Origin: Stictocephala bisonia
Lineage: Eukaryota; Arthropoda; Insecta; Hemiptera; Membracidae
DNA: 64,000 nucleotides
Assembly (NCBI GenBank): GCA_035578905.1
Contig: JAQJVL010000030.1
Coordinates: forward strand, 1,055,159 to 1,119,158
Reading direction: 5' to 3'
Position 1 is the first letter of the stretch; each line of letters starts with the position of its first letter. The notes under the pieces are model-generated. The model did no database searches and was not told where the DNA came from. It saw nothing but the letters and a program-made list of their open reading frames with translations. The translations under genes were made by a program, and so were the position numbers. Shown one piece after another: positions 44,961 to 56,816 of the stretch.

Positions 44961-46440
44961 TTCAAGTATGATTCCAGCAAGACTTGTACCTGATTTGATA
45001 CGTGTAGTACATAGTGTGGCGTTGGTGTCAGAGTTGCCAGGCCTTCCCATTCTCTCACAAACTCCACATCTGTTTTACTACTGGCAGCAAAAACGCTAGA
45101 ATTTTTTTGTTATTTTTGCCATACTCATTATTGCACTTTATATTTGAAAAGATCGTAAACATATAAATAATGATGTTTAAAATCACCATTATTATCATAG
45201 TTTATTAGTTCGACTTTTAACTGTGTTTGATTCCCTTAGTTAAAAAACTGTTGTAAAAATATTTCTGTAGAAATGTAATGGTAGTTGTATTAATACAATG
45301 ACCTAATATTGGTCATGGGTGAGTTCTACGAACTGATAGACAAAATTGTACATGAACTCTCAACAATACCCTTTTTTGCAACATTTTTTGACCTACTGTG
45401 TTTGAGTTTGATTTTGACCAACTTTTCAGTCTTCCTAATATGAAAAAAATTATCACTAATGGCATCTATTTTTGATGTTTTATAGTCAAGATTTTTATTC
45501 CAGGTTCTTTAACCGATAGAAAAGATTGATTAATTTAGAAATAAAATATTATAGTTTACCTTACACAAGTCTTCCATTTTGGTAATTCACCTACTGTAAA
45601 TTGAGTTTTTGGGCTTACTTCACCTACTAGACTGTGAATAACAAATATCTATTTTATTCAGCTCTTCAGTATGTTTATAATCACGTTATCACTTGAAGAA
45701 ATAAGTAGCTAAGCTCATGTGAGGTAATTTTCAGAACAAGGTTAATAACAGTTTGAAAGGAGTCTGTAAAGCACAAATTTCAGTAGTACTAAAGAGGAAA
45801 ATTCGGTATTTCCTCTGAAAAAGAGTAATTGTTTTTATAATTAACAATAAGAGTGGACACCTCAGTATAATGCAGGTCCCATTTGTCTTTTACAGTTGGT
45901 TGGTAGCGTTCGCAGTTCAACATGTTGAAAGGATCAGCTGATAACCAATTCCTGTTCATTTGGTTATTAAAATAATGACACTTTCCAGAAACTTCTATCC
46001 TTAAGTTTGTAACAAAAACTACATTCGCTCAAATACATTCATCAGAGATTGGCGCTCATATACAATCAACTTACAAACATCTTGATGATTGGCGTATTAG
46101 GTAGGGATATTTAATTTACTTTGTCTTAATAGAACTATAGATTTTAAGTTCAAAACATTTTCAAAGTTTATTTTAAAAAAATAGTTTTTATTGGTTAAAT
46201 AAATTACATTACTTTATTTTGTCAACAATAATGATTCTTTAAAGAATTATATTCAGGTGATATTAAATGTTGTCTATCTGTAGATGTCAATATAAATCTG
46301 CATATTATTTATTTTTGTTATATATATTTTTGTCAATATAAAAACCTAGAAATTAATTAACTAGAAATAGATTTGATTTTTTAACAACATTCTAGGCTAA
46401 GTGAAAGCGTTTCATCTACATGAAATTTAGAACTATTTTT
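44961..46440. other. Non-coding AT-rich spacer
   Basis: No gene or organised repeat recognised on either strand. Confidence 0.45.
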
Positions 46441-46445
46441 ATACC

Positions 46446-47340
46446 TTGCAAAATATAGTGGCTGTAAAAATTATTGACGTGTTCAGTAAAACTGCAATGA
46501 AAGTTGTTTCTACTGGAATTTATGGAACTGCTTTAGTTAAATATGCACAGATCATGTCAACCTCATACTTGTCGCTTGATCTACGAATCCTCGGAATTAT
46601 AATCGATGAGAACCTTAACTTCCATAGCCACATCAAAAAGGTGTCACTATCCATCAGCTCTGGCATTTTTATCCTGCGAAGGCTTTCCCTTTTTACAGAC
46701 ATAAATCTCCTCCTGACTGTATATTACGGTGTCATCTATCCTCACCTGATGTATGGTGTTCCAGTTTGGGGTGCTCAATCAACCAGAACCGAATACTTAT
46801 TCAGGCTCCAAAAAAGATCCATCAGGGCAATTTTTAGACTAAAAAAACCGAATCTTGCAAACGAATTTTCAAACAGAAAGGCATTTTAACTTTCCCTTCC
46901 ATCTATATTCTGGAAACTCTTTTATTTGTCAAAAAAATCCACAACTTTTTACCACATCCACCCATTCGCATAAGTATAATCTCCGAAACCAACTAAATCT
47001 GGTAATCCCAAAACACAAAACTTCTTTTTCTGAAAGACACCTCTTACAGGCTGGAATACGTCTATTTAATAATTTACCAGACCACCTAAAACAAGAACAA
47101 AAATTGGTCAAGTTCAAACGAATTTTGAAAGATAAATTAGTAGAGACAGCTATATATAATGTGAATGAGTTTTTTTCTATCTTTAGTGTACCGGTAAGGT
47201 AAACATGTTCCTTATTTTTAGTGAAATTAAGTTATTTTGAATTATTTTAGTATTGTAATGACAATTAGTATTGCATATAAGTGACAAATGCCCATGTACA
47301 ATTTTGCATTCTTGGCATAATAAAGAAAGAAAGAAAGAAT
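46446..47340 (+). pseudogene. LINE reverse transcriptase C-terminal fragment with (AAAG)n tail
   Basis: The first frame gives LRILGIIIDENLNFHSHI, KKVSLSISSGIFILRRLSLF, YYGVIYPHLMYGVPVWGA and LFRLQKRSIRAIFRL. After one frameshift near 46,860, the next frame gives HSHKYNLRNQLNLVIPKHKT, AGIRLFNNLPDHLK and VETAIYNVNEFFSIF with a stop near 47,202. These are the thumb and C-terminal motifs of jockey/CR1-type elements. The 3' UTR ends in TAATAAAGAAAGAAAGAAAG (47,320-47,338), a simple-repeat tail. It is 5'-truncated near 46,580 and is only mildly decayed. Confidence 0.82.
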
Positions 47341-47381
47341 TGCGTCGTTCATCCTTTCCCTAAATCTTACATGTTCCACAG

Positions 47382-47606
47382 AGAGCAAGAAGAAACGGAG
47401 GTCACTTTCTTATGGTGGAGGGGAAGGGGAAGAGACTGACAACGGTGCTGACTCTGCCATCCACGTGGTGAACTGGAGGACTAACTACTCGTCACCCCAA
47501 CTCCGTTATTCGACACACATTAGGCAAACTATTGGACACGACCTCTGTGTCCCTCTCCTCTGTGGCTATGCGTCACTTTATGTCACTGCTTTCCTGTTAC
47601 AGGAGG
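47382..47606 (+). CDS. Candidate internal coding exon, unassigned
   Basis: A good 3' splice site (CATCCTTTCCC...ATGTTCCACAG|AG) precedes an 80-codon open frame from 47,384. It starts SKKKRRSLSYGGGEGEETDN and continues GADSAIHVVNWRTNYSSPQL. The frame would pass a possible donor (GAGG|GTGAAT, 47,607) before its TGA at 47,624-47,626. Composition is GC-richer than the surroundings and the residue mix looks protein-like, but I recognise no family. The LINE just upstream would then lie in an intron. It could still be a chance frame. Confidence 0.35.
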
Positions 47607-47837
47607 GTGAATTTCAGAGGTTATGAGACTAAATTATTTTTAGTTTACAGTACGTCATCAATTAGGATATATAGAGGCTGGCGTTGTAATATTCGGTCAA
47701 TAATTAACCGCCTTTTCATTTCACGATATTTAGAAAAATGCCTTTATAGTGTTTATAGAAAAATGTTTATATGGAAGAGAAGGTAGCGGCATGTTATTCA
47801 CTAAAGAACTATTCTTCGAGAACCGAGTATGAGGCTT

Positions 47838-48030
47838 GTCAATTAGCTGAAAATTAAACCTATACTACGTGGTTTGGATTCTACGTAGGTCTCTTACTTT
47901 TCGTGGCTATTGGGCTATTAATAAATAGTTCTTTCTAAGGAACAATCTACCTTACTTAGTATCAATGACTACCGTACAATTGTTCATCTACACTCATCGC
48001 ATTCATTCGCCCCTCATATTCGCACATATC
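47838..48030 (+). mobile_element. SINE-like repeat, family C, copy 1
   Basis: Similar over about 180 bp to 58,455-58,645. Shared parts are TTAGCTGAAAAT, CTACGTGGTTTGGATTCTACG (B-box-like GTGGTTCAGATTCC in the other copy), GACTATTAAT(C/A)AATAG, AATGACTAC and GTTCATCTACACTCA...CGCCCCTCATA. A tRNA origin is suggested by the B-box-like motif only. Confidence 0.55.
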
Positions 48031-48283
48031 TCTAGGATCGGCGCCTATTAATGAATAACGAACAATTTTTTTTATATAATTAACAGCTGGAGTTTATACA
48101 AACGTTGTTTGTAATGAAAATGAATTTAGCCATTGTCTCAAATAGAATCAATTAGGCTTATTAATATAATAAATGCACTTTGAAACATTTACAGAAAATG
48201 TACACTATAGTTATTATAATTTAAAGGTATGTTGGAAAAACGAAATAGATGTGATATGTGAGAGCAACTGAGATAGTCGTGTC

Positions 48284-49044
48284 TAGGGATGGCAATGGTA
48301 TAACGATATATCGGAAATATCGATAAATATGTTTCTATATATCGATATATTAATATCGATGTTTTCATTCGATAACATCGGTCATATCGATGTTTTGATC
48401 AGATGTATATTATATCACGAAATATTGACTTTATTCTCTCTCCTAAAAATCATCGATTCAGCGATATATATTACATCACTAAATATTGACGTTATTCTCT
48501 CTCCTCAAAATCATCTCGTTTAGTGAAAAAACATTTAAATTGCCTCTTATGCCTAAAAACTTGCACTGAAGTAATAAAGTAACTTAGTTTTTACGTTTTA
48601 GTTAGTTTTAGTTTTTTTTTACGTGAGGTTATGCACTAAAATGTAGTGTATTGTAGACCAGTGGACTAGTTTAGTGTTTATAAGAAGCCTAATGGTATTT
48701 TTAAATATGAAAAACAAAAATAATAAAATTAATACATTATTTTTTTATAATTAACATATTAATTAAAGGTATAATTATTCTTATTTTAATGCAACCCACA
48801 GACCACAACTTGTTTCGTGTAGATAAATATATTTAATTTTTACATTCACTCGGATATTCTAAATAGTGAGAGCAAAACATGGTGTAGTTTTGGTCATGAC
48901 ATAAGAGTTAGTGCATAATTATTCAATATATCGGTTCCAGATATATCGATATTTTTCCATCGATACTATCGTTAGATTGATATTTGGTTTGCGACGTATC
49001 GATAATTCGATATATCCATATGCTGAAAATATTTGCCATCGCTA
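48284..49044 (+). mobile_element. hAT-like MITE, copy A (761 bp)
   Basis: Termini TAGGGATGGCAA... and ...TTTGCCATCGCTA form short inverted repeats of hAT type. They are flanked by a near-matching 8-bp duplication, GTCGTGTC (48276-48283) and ATCGTGGC (49045-49052). Both subterminal regions are packed with TATCGATA-like palindromes. No transposase is encoded. The interior matches copy B at 54.4 kb in reverse, for example the AAATTGCCTC segment. Confidence 0.82.
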
Positions 49045-49052
49045 ATCGTGGC

Positions 49053-49750
49053 ATGCGTGAAGAAATGTGAATTCTTTTACATCTCCATACTCGTACAGTT
49101 AATTGGTTTATTGGAAGCATTACAAATCGCTAGGTAAGATTTTTGCTTTTTTTAAAGTTTAGTCTGGCTTCTCTTTAAACTGATAAGAGTTGTTTGTATA
49201 TAAGTAAAAAATACTCACTCTTAAGTAAAATTTATCTTGTTTGTTGATTACATTGTAATACAAAGGGTGGTTCATGATTCTCCCCTCTACTTCAACAGCA
49301 CATTCTACTACTAAATATAAAGTAAAAATGTAATATAAACATAGGCCCGAATCCCCGAAAACGCTTCGTTAGCGAATTACAGACACTTAAATTTTTTTTA
49401 AAGATTTGTGGATAAAGAGCAACAAAGTAACATTGTACACAACTTATGGAAAGATAATTAGGACGGAAATTTCATGATATCTTATGTAATTTCACATGAG
49501 AAAGCTAAAATTAAATGTTACAGAACTATATATTTAGTAAGGTTTAAGTAATTTGGGGTTAAATGCATGAAATTGGGGCCATAAACTCCGTTTTTTTACG
49601 TTTAGTATACAATAATTTTGTTAAATTAGTAATAAAGTCATAACAATTTCATACATAATTTGATCCTGAGAAGTATGTCGTAAGCTAAGTAAAAAACTAC
49701 ATATAAAGAAGTACAAATCGTTTTTAATAACCGGAGTCGAAAACACTGAG
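49053..49750. other. Non-coding spacer
   Basis: AT-rich; no gene or repeat recognised. Confidence 0.45.
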
Positions 49751-49754
49751 CCAG

Positions 49755-49913
49755 ATTTTTTTTTACTTCACTCGCCAGTTGACATGGGTCTACAGGCCTG
49801 TGCGTGAACTTTATTCAACGAGTGAAGTACCGACCGTTGGCTCAGTGGGGATGCGAACATTGGACCTGGCCTCCGCAGTCCGAAGCCTTATCCACTGAGC
49901 CAACACGCCGGCA
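49755..49913 (-). mobile_element. tRNA-derived SINE, family A, copy 2
   Basis: Minus strand: A box TTGGCTCAGTGGATAAGG, B box TGTTCGCATCCC, then CACTGAGCCAACGGTCGG, AAAGTTCACGCACAGGCC and an A-rich end (GTAAAAAAAAATC). The first 12 bases, TTGGCTCAGTGG, are exactly complementary to CCACTGAGCCAA at the end of the tRNA-like part. Same family as 6,145-6,295. Confidence 0.75.
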
Positions 49914-51239
49914 TTTTAAAAGAGCCCTTTGGTTTTTTCCAGTAATTTTATTTAAGGTATTACAGGTTTCGAAGTTCTATTTTCAAAAAAAGTGTTTTGT
50001 AATAGTTTTACCTAAATATTCCTAAAATCAATGTAATATTTCTTTAGTGATAAAGTATTGGGTTGCTCTTTTAGTCCTTTAAATACTGAATAGGTGGGCA
50101 GGTGGGTCAACACCACTGTAAGTATATGGGTGTGTCAACATTTGATTGGTGCTTCCCTATCGAACACATCTTCAAAGGCTTCAAAAGTATGATACTTATG
50201 ATAAATTAGGGTTGGTCTTCACTGATTCTTTTGTTTTATTACAATAGACATATTTATCCAAGGTTTTAATTTTTTACACATTTTATTTCACTATTTAAGA
50301 TGTCAATAAAAATATTAAAGTCTTGAGAGGGATTCCTTCCAAGAAAAACTACTCCAATCAGTACGGCCATATCGCTCATTCGGAAGTTCTTTATTTAACC
50401 GATGAGATAACACTCAGCTGGTTGTAGATCAGCTGATTGACCTTGACCGAATGCGAACAGATGTTAAACATTAATCGCTTATCGCACAGTCCATCATCGC
50501 GCCATTTCAAACCAAACCTTATTTTTAGGCTGTCTCCGTACTAGTGAGTGATGAATACAAGTTCCAGAAAATTAAGTGATACTTGTGGGAATATTAATAA
50601 GTGAAATAATTCAATCAGACGCTAAAGTAAGTTTGTATTAATCTATTAATCTCCTATTATAATAACATTATTAATATAACTTATCTTATTTTAGAACCAG
50701 TCAAGTAGGAATGTAATTCATATACAAATATTTAGCCAGGTTGTGGGTCATTTCTGTAAATATCTATAAGGGTAATATCACAATCAATATATTTAAAAGT
50801 TATCTCTTTTACATCACCTGTTACAGAATGAAAGTCTGTATTAATTAGGTAAACCTGATTTATGGTTTTATAACATATACTGCTACATTCCCTGGTCTAT
50901 GATTTTCATTAGTTTCAGAATAAGAATTACAAAGTAAAATTTGATCAAATGAAATTTCAGCTTCTTTGATTTACATTTGTGTAAGAATAGTATTTTAGGA
51001 AGGCTATTCATTGTTGCTACATCAGCTAAAAGTATTATTAAACATAATTCAAACTATTTTAAATAGAAATGACTGAATTCACAGTTTAAAATAGCCATTT
51101 AACAAGTTTATTTACTAAATAAGGAATAAGTTTATTTACTAAATACTGTTTTCTCTTGGCAGTAGACCCATATTACCTATAAAATCTAGGGTCTAAAATA
51201 ATGTAAGGTCCTAGTAAAATACTCATTTATTGTCTTCGC

Positions 51240-51243
<4 letters not shown>

Positions 51244-51270
<27 letters not shown>

Positions 51271-51273
51271 AAA
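51244..51273. repeat. (AAAT)n microsatellite
   Basis: About seven AAAT units in a row. Confidence 0.95.
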
Positions 51274-52674
51274 CATATGTTGCATTACGGAATTTTGATT
51301 CGAAATATTATAATCAGAGCGGTTTCAATTCGAATAAATAACAAAATCGTTTAAAACTTTATTTACATATAAATAGAGGGGAGTACTTTAAGATAGCAGA
51401 AAGAGTTAAAAAAGGAGATTCCGTTCTATTGTATTGACAACAATTAATTGTTATTTTATTAATTATTGATTGAATACACTTCAACACGTAAAAAAAATCC
51501 TTTTATTAGTTCAAATTTAGAAGCCAAATCTGAAGACTGGTATACCGTCGGCTTAAAAACAAAATTTCATTCAATTTTAAGCGATTACCTAAAATGAATT
51601 AATTTCCTATATCTGATTTTAATTTTATTTGAAATTAAATCTTTAGGACGTTATACAAAGAACCGATTAAATTCATTAGGTACAGCTATTTTATCGCTTT
51701 ATTCCTTATTGTCTGTTACAGTTCCTCTTAATTTAACACAGATTTAGTAAGAAAGAGTATTAACACTATTTCTCCTAGTGGTTTTTAACGTTCAATCTTC
51801 TTAAAAGTATCAAAGTTTTCGTAGGATTACTTGTTTGCTTTTAACATCTTGAAAATAACTTATACTTTAACTCAATATCATCTTAGATTTGATTTCTGTA
51901 ATTTTTAAAACTACTTTTAAGGATCTAATTATTTTGCTGCTTATTAACTCTTTTTTAGCAAAATAATATCTTAATTTTTCCACCTGTGGGTTTTTTCTAA
52001 TAGTTTTCTCATATAATAGGAATATTTGTGCCTGTAATTAGATTAGTTAAAGATATATGGCACTGCTTCTGGTTTAAACTGCATTACATTTACATGGGAC
52101 TACAATATATGGCGCGCTACTACTGGTTCTTAAAAAAGCTGGTAATTATAGACACAAATGTTGTGGATGATAAATCACCAATGTTTATATTATCAATGAT
52201 ACTCCCTAGTAAAACATTGGGTTTATCATTGATGGTGTGAAAATGTGAGTTAAACTGTGTGACCTTGGGAATGCCAGCTGTTCCCCCTCCTGCAGCAGAA
52301 CAGCTGACAGTAATGATCAGTTGATGTTTGATGATTTACCTGATGTCCAATCACCACAGCCTCTAGTGCAGAATTTATTTTAAAAATTTTAATCCTGCAT
52401 ATTATAACATACGTACAATTCAAAATAATTTATAAAAATTACTTCATACGATATAGCTATTCGTTATTTCAATATAATTTCATTTATCGAGTAATGTGTA
52501 GGCTATTTATTAAAAGACTTGTTTGAGTGTTTAAAAAAATCGTTATTTAAAACAATATTTATTGGTTTTTTTTTGTCAGTATGAATCCACTAGTAGGTTC
52601 AGCACAGATTTGTTATTGTAATGTTTATTTCGAAAGGTAAATGTGTGGGAGGTTCTTAAGATTTAGTAGGTGAT

Positions 52675-52716
52675 TTATTAAAACTATTACCAATTTTATT
52701 AAAACTATTACCAATT
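52675..52716. repeat. Two-copy 21-bp tandem duplication
   Basis: TTATTAAAACTATTACCAAT with one further T is present twice, head to tail and identical. Confidence 0.9.
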
Positions 52717-53108
52717 TTATTCTTAAACAACGTACTTAATTAAATTCTTATTGTCTTATTTACTATTACGTTTTTGAGTACACAGCAACATTTTTACACC
52801 TATTAAAAAAAACATGTCAATCTAGAATAATCCATCCAAAAGTAGATTTCTGTCAGACTTGAATTTTTTAACTATAATTCCAGTTAATCTGTCAATATTT
52901 TTAGGTTGTTTATGCATCAGTGCATTTTCAAGTTGTATCACAGAACCAATTTTCATTAAAACTAGTAGCCCTTTGCTGACAAATTTTGCTTCGTCTAATG
53001 AAAATTGCTGTCATTGTTTCCATTATGTAAAGAACTGTCATTTTGTCCGTATAATAAATTTAAAGTACATTTTTGACAATTTACACTAGTGTACCTTCAC
53101 TCGTCAGC

Positions 53109-53180
53109 GACCTCGTGGCGCAACGGTAGCGCGTCTGACTCCAGATCAGAAGGTTGCGTGTTCAAATCACGTCGGGGTCA
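53109..53180 (+). tRNA. tRNA-Trp (anticodon CCA)
   Basis: A 72-nt sequence folds as a full cloverleaf. Acceptor GACCTCG pairs with CGGGGTC (one G-U) and the discriminator base is A. The A box is TGGCGCAACGG. The anticodon stem TCTGA/TCAGA encloses loop CTCCAGA with CCA at 53141-53143. The B box is GTTCAAATC. There is no intron and no encoded CCA end. It would decode UGG in cytosolic translation. Sequence and stems look typical of insect nuclear tRNA-Trp, and nothing suggests a SINE or a mitochondrial insert. Confidence 0.96.
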
Positions 53181-53184
53181 TATA

Positions 53185-53189
53185 TTTTT
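53185..53189 (+). terminator. RNA polymerase III terminator of the tRNA gene
   Basis: A run of five T starts 5 nt after the mature tRNA end. Confidence 0.85.
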
Positions 53190-54393
53190 ACCTGTGATAT
53201 TTGCACTGTTTGTCAAGTTGTGTATTGTATGCAAGAAGTATTCTCATCTATTTTACACAATCTGGGTTGATTATAGATTATTTTTAATCTGTTCTTCATG
53301 CATTTTGTTATAGATTACGCTTGCACTACAAACGTCGTATGTTTGTAGTAATGTATACTAATTAAAATTGATAATGTTGGATAATTGGTTTTGAAATGTT
53401 ATGAGAATAAATTTTCAATAATATCGCATAAAAGATGTGGATAACTTACATATGTGTATTGAATGTCAGTAATAATTATATTAAGGGTTCCAGAGGTAAA
53501 TCCAGTAACAAATATTTTAATTTAACAACACTAGCTGTATATATGTTATTTTGGTTGGCAGAGCACTGTCAAATGATTCTTTTGGCAAAACTAACGATAG
53601 TGGTCCGTATGAATCAGAATATTATATAACCTGTACACAGTTACGACTGTCCCGTGAAGTGTTCTTAAAATTTATTCAATCGTTGATAACCATTCGCTTG
53701 TAACACATTCATACTGATGCAAATCAAATTTTACTAATAAAAAAAATGTAAAAGTACTAATTTAGGGAATACGGTTGATCCTGTGTGAAACATTGTAATA
53801 ACCTTTTCTGTTCAGAATCACAGTAGCAACATTTTTTTTTTCAAAATATATTTTTTTAATCGGGTTAGTGATATAAGAAGAAAAACGCGATTTAAATGGC
53901 GGCCATTTTGTTTCCCCAAGTACCACTCTAACGCGCAAATTTCAAGACTGCCACCATCGAAATTATGTTTCTCCAAGGTCAAACGAAGAGACTGACGCTA
54001 TTTTCACACTTGTATTTTCAAGGAGCACACGGGATCGTGTTTTCGTACATTTAACAGAGGACTAGTATTAGAATATTATCTTGTCTAATTATGTTCTACT
54101 GAAGTCATGTCCTTTTTGGAAGTTATTCTAACAAGAATTGGGACAACGCACGCCTCTTGTATTTAGTTTATTCAGAGTTAGTTTTCAAGAAAGATTCTGA
54201 TGTTTACGATTTTTAAAATCTATAATCTCTATCCAAACCAGCTATAAAACAGGCACCAGTGTGGAATATATGTGTATCGTTTTGTATTGAAAGTAAATTT
54301 AAAAGACCATTACATGAGTGACACATACACATCGAACCGTGTGACGATCTGTCACAGATCTGCTTATTCTGTGATCGCATCCAAACTAGTACT
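53190..54393. other. Non-coding spacer
   Basis: No supported gene. About 53,880-54,050 is GC-richer with a GGCGGCCATTTTG motif but has no open frame of note. Confidence 0.45.
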
Positions 54394-54401
54394 TCTGTAA
54401 T

Positions 54402-55140
54402 TAAGGATGGCAATTATTTCCAATATATTGATATATCGCAAACCAAATATCGATTTAACGATAATATCGAAAGAAAAATATCGATTAAAATATATATCGA
54501 ATTGTAAATGATTTTTCTGTTTAATAATGCACTAAATCTTATGTCATTACCAAAAACACCAATTTTTTTGCTGTCACTTTTTAGAATAGCTTACTGAATG
54601 TAACAATGAAATACATTTATCTACACGAAACAAGTTATTGTCTGTGGGGATAAATAAAACAATAACAAATAAGAATAATTATACCTTTAATTATTATGTT
54701 AATTATAAAAGAATAACGTATAAACAATGTTATTTTTGTTTTTTACATTTAAAAATGCGATTAGGCTTCTTATAAGCACTAAAAATTGATGCAATTCATT
54801 CACTAAGCCTACTTTCAATACTTTTGTCAGGTAAACCATTTTAAAATAAAAATTTGGAAATCAATTTTCCACTTAGTCTGTTTCGTTTTCCGTACTAAAT
54901 AAATTTACTTTATTATTTCAATGCATGATTTGAACGCATACGAGGCAATTTAAATGTGTTTTTTTCGAATCGGGATGAATTTGAGGAGAGCGAATAGCAT
55001 TTATTTATAAGATATATCGGACCAAAATATTGATATGGTCAATATATCGAAAGAAACATCGATACTAATATATCGATGTATTGAAATACGAGTATGTTTA
55101 TAGATAGTTCCGATATATCGATGTGTCGTTTACATACCTA
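54402..55140 (-). mobile_element. hAT-like MITE, copy B (739 bp)
   Basis: Left end TAAGGATGGCAATTATTTCC and right end (reversed) TAGGTATGTAAACG form the termini. The flanking 8-bp duplication is TCTGTAAT (54394-54401) and TATGTAAT (55141-55148), 7 of 8 matching. Subterminal ATATCGAT-type motifs occur at both ends. The interior aligns to copy A in the opposite orientation, including ATTTAAATTGCCTCGTATGC versus ATTTAAATTGCCTCTTATGC. It is non-autonomous. Confidence 0.82.
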
Positions 55141-55148
55141 TATGTAAT

Positions 55149-56815
55149 GCAATGGTTGTAAAAACAAACATATGAAAAGCCGAAGGGTATATTTTAAGAG
55201 ACTCGTTGTCTCTTTATTAAGAGGTCGTATATCCTCATTATTGTATTAAAATATTATGACTTTTAATTTACATTCATTACATTACGATAAATAAATCTTC
55301 TAAGTAGATTTAATACATTTCATTTGCAAGTTTAATGCGTTTTAATATACTTCCAAATGTTTATTAAAAGTTGTATACATCCAAAACGCTAATGATTCTA
55401 ATTAGTTATAAATGTGTTAGTAACTTCATGGTTCTTAATTTTATAAAATTGTTATTAGTTTTATAATGTTATCAATGTTAACATTTGTCATAGTTAAATA
55501 ATTATTTTTTTAGAAAATGGTTTCCACGGTAACGAATTTTGTGGTTTAAACTAAACACGTATTATGTATCCGTTACACAACATTTTTGTTTGTGTAGATA
55601 TTATAAATTTGATATTTCCCAAAACTAGATAAAATGTCCTACATTTTATCAATCTTGGAATTTATAATTTATAGATATCGTACTTTCCCAGGCATACCCT
55701 CACTCTTTTTTATTTTTATAATCGTCTTTTTATTTCAGTGCTAAAAAAAAGAAATATATATATATATACATATACACAGATTTTGGGATTATATGGTTCA
55801 CTGGTTAATTGTGAGTGCAGGGATATATTACATAAATTGGTTTTTAAAAATTTGCTGTGTTTTAAAATTTGTTTAGTGAAGGTCTGCAAAATGACCAAAA
55901 ATAGCAACAGCCTGACGTTTTTGACAATATAGTTGGCGTTACTAGGGAGGGTTAATTAACATGTGAAAATGTTTACAGCTCTATAAATAATATGTTGTAG
56001 AAAAACATTTTGTTAAATAATTATTGTTGAAAACAATTTAGTTTAAAAATGAGTAAAAATAAAAATTTTATGAAACAAGAAATCATTTTACTATTTAATT
56101 TATTTACTATAGTCGGCAGTAAAACTAATAAAAGAGGTACATTTTGACTAGGTATAATATGACAAATCGTATTATTTATCACCAAGGTAACAACTCGGTT
56201 ATACAACAATTTGATTCATTATTATTTAAACAGTTAGAAATTGAACCATTGCGTCCGTATTACCAAGGTTATTATTAGGACACAACTAATAATTAAAAAG
56301 TGGAAAATAATGACTAAGTAAAAAAAAGCTCTCCGAATGCTGAAACTAAGAGTGAGAAGTTAGGAACCGTGTCGGGAAAACACTTCACAATTAGCGCCGA
56401 TGCATGCCGATGGGTTTCGACATGCCATTGTGACTTAGAATAACATTAGTTCTGAAACTGAAAAGAAGTAAAGAAGACAATTTGTAAAGTAAAACGTTTA
56501 CAATTGGGGCTGTGAGTTGGAAAATTTGAGAAGAATAGTTAGCAGATTTAATGTCAGATCTGTAAAAATGAGCCCGATCCAGGCGAAATGCTGAATATAA
56601 AGAAAGTTATAAAAAAATCTTAACAAGAACTCTGTCGGGATGAAATTGTTCACGATCAAAAAAATACTTCTTTTAAGGGGGGAGGGCTAGTTGTCGGCCA
56701 TCTTAGATTTACCTTCCATAAGAAGAATTTTAATGGACATGCGAATTTTAACCGTTAACATTATGTATCTTAATTTATCATTTTTAGGGAATACCACCAA
56801 CACCACCATACGTAT
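55149..56815. other. Non-coding spacer
   Basis: AT-rich, with no supported gene. A GGGGGGAGGGCTAGTTGTCG patch at 56,678-56,700 resembles one near 43,055. Confidence 0.45.
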
Positions 56816-56816
56816 A

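Larger units (their letters stand above)
49920..53085. other. Long stretch without a supported gene
   Basis: Mostly AT-rich. A CCCACC-family scrap lies at 50,095-50,140. A GC-richer patch at 50,380-50,560 is followed by a strong donor-like GTAAGT (50,627-50,632) and may be a non-coding first exon. The 70-76 codon frames at 52,028 and 52,859 have no recognisable features. Confidence 0.4.
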
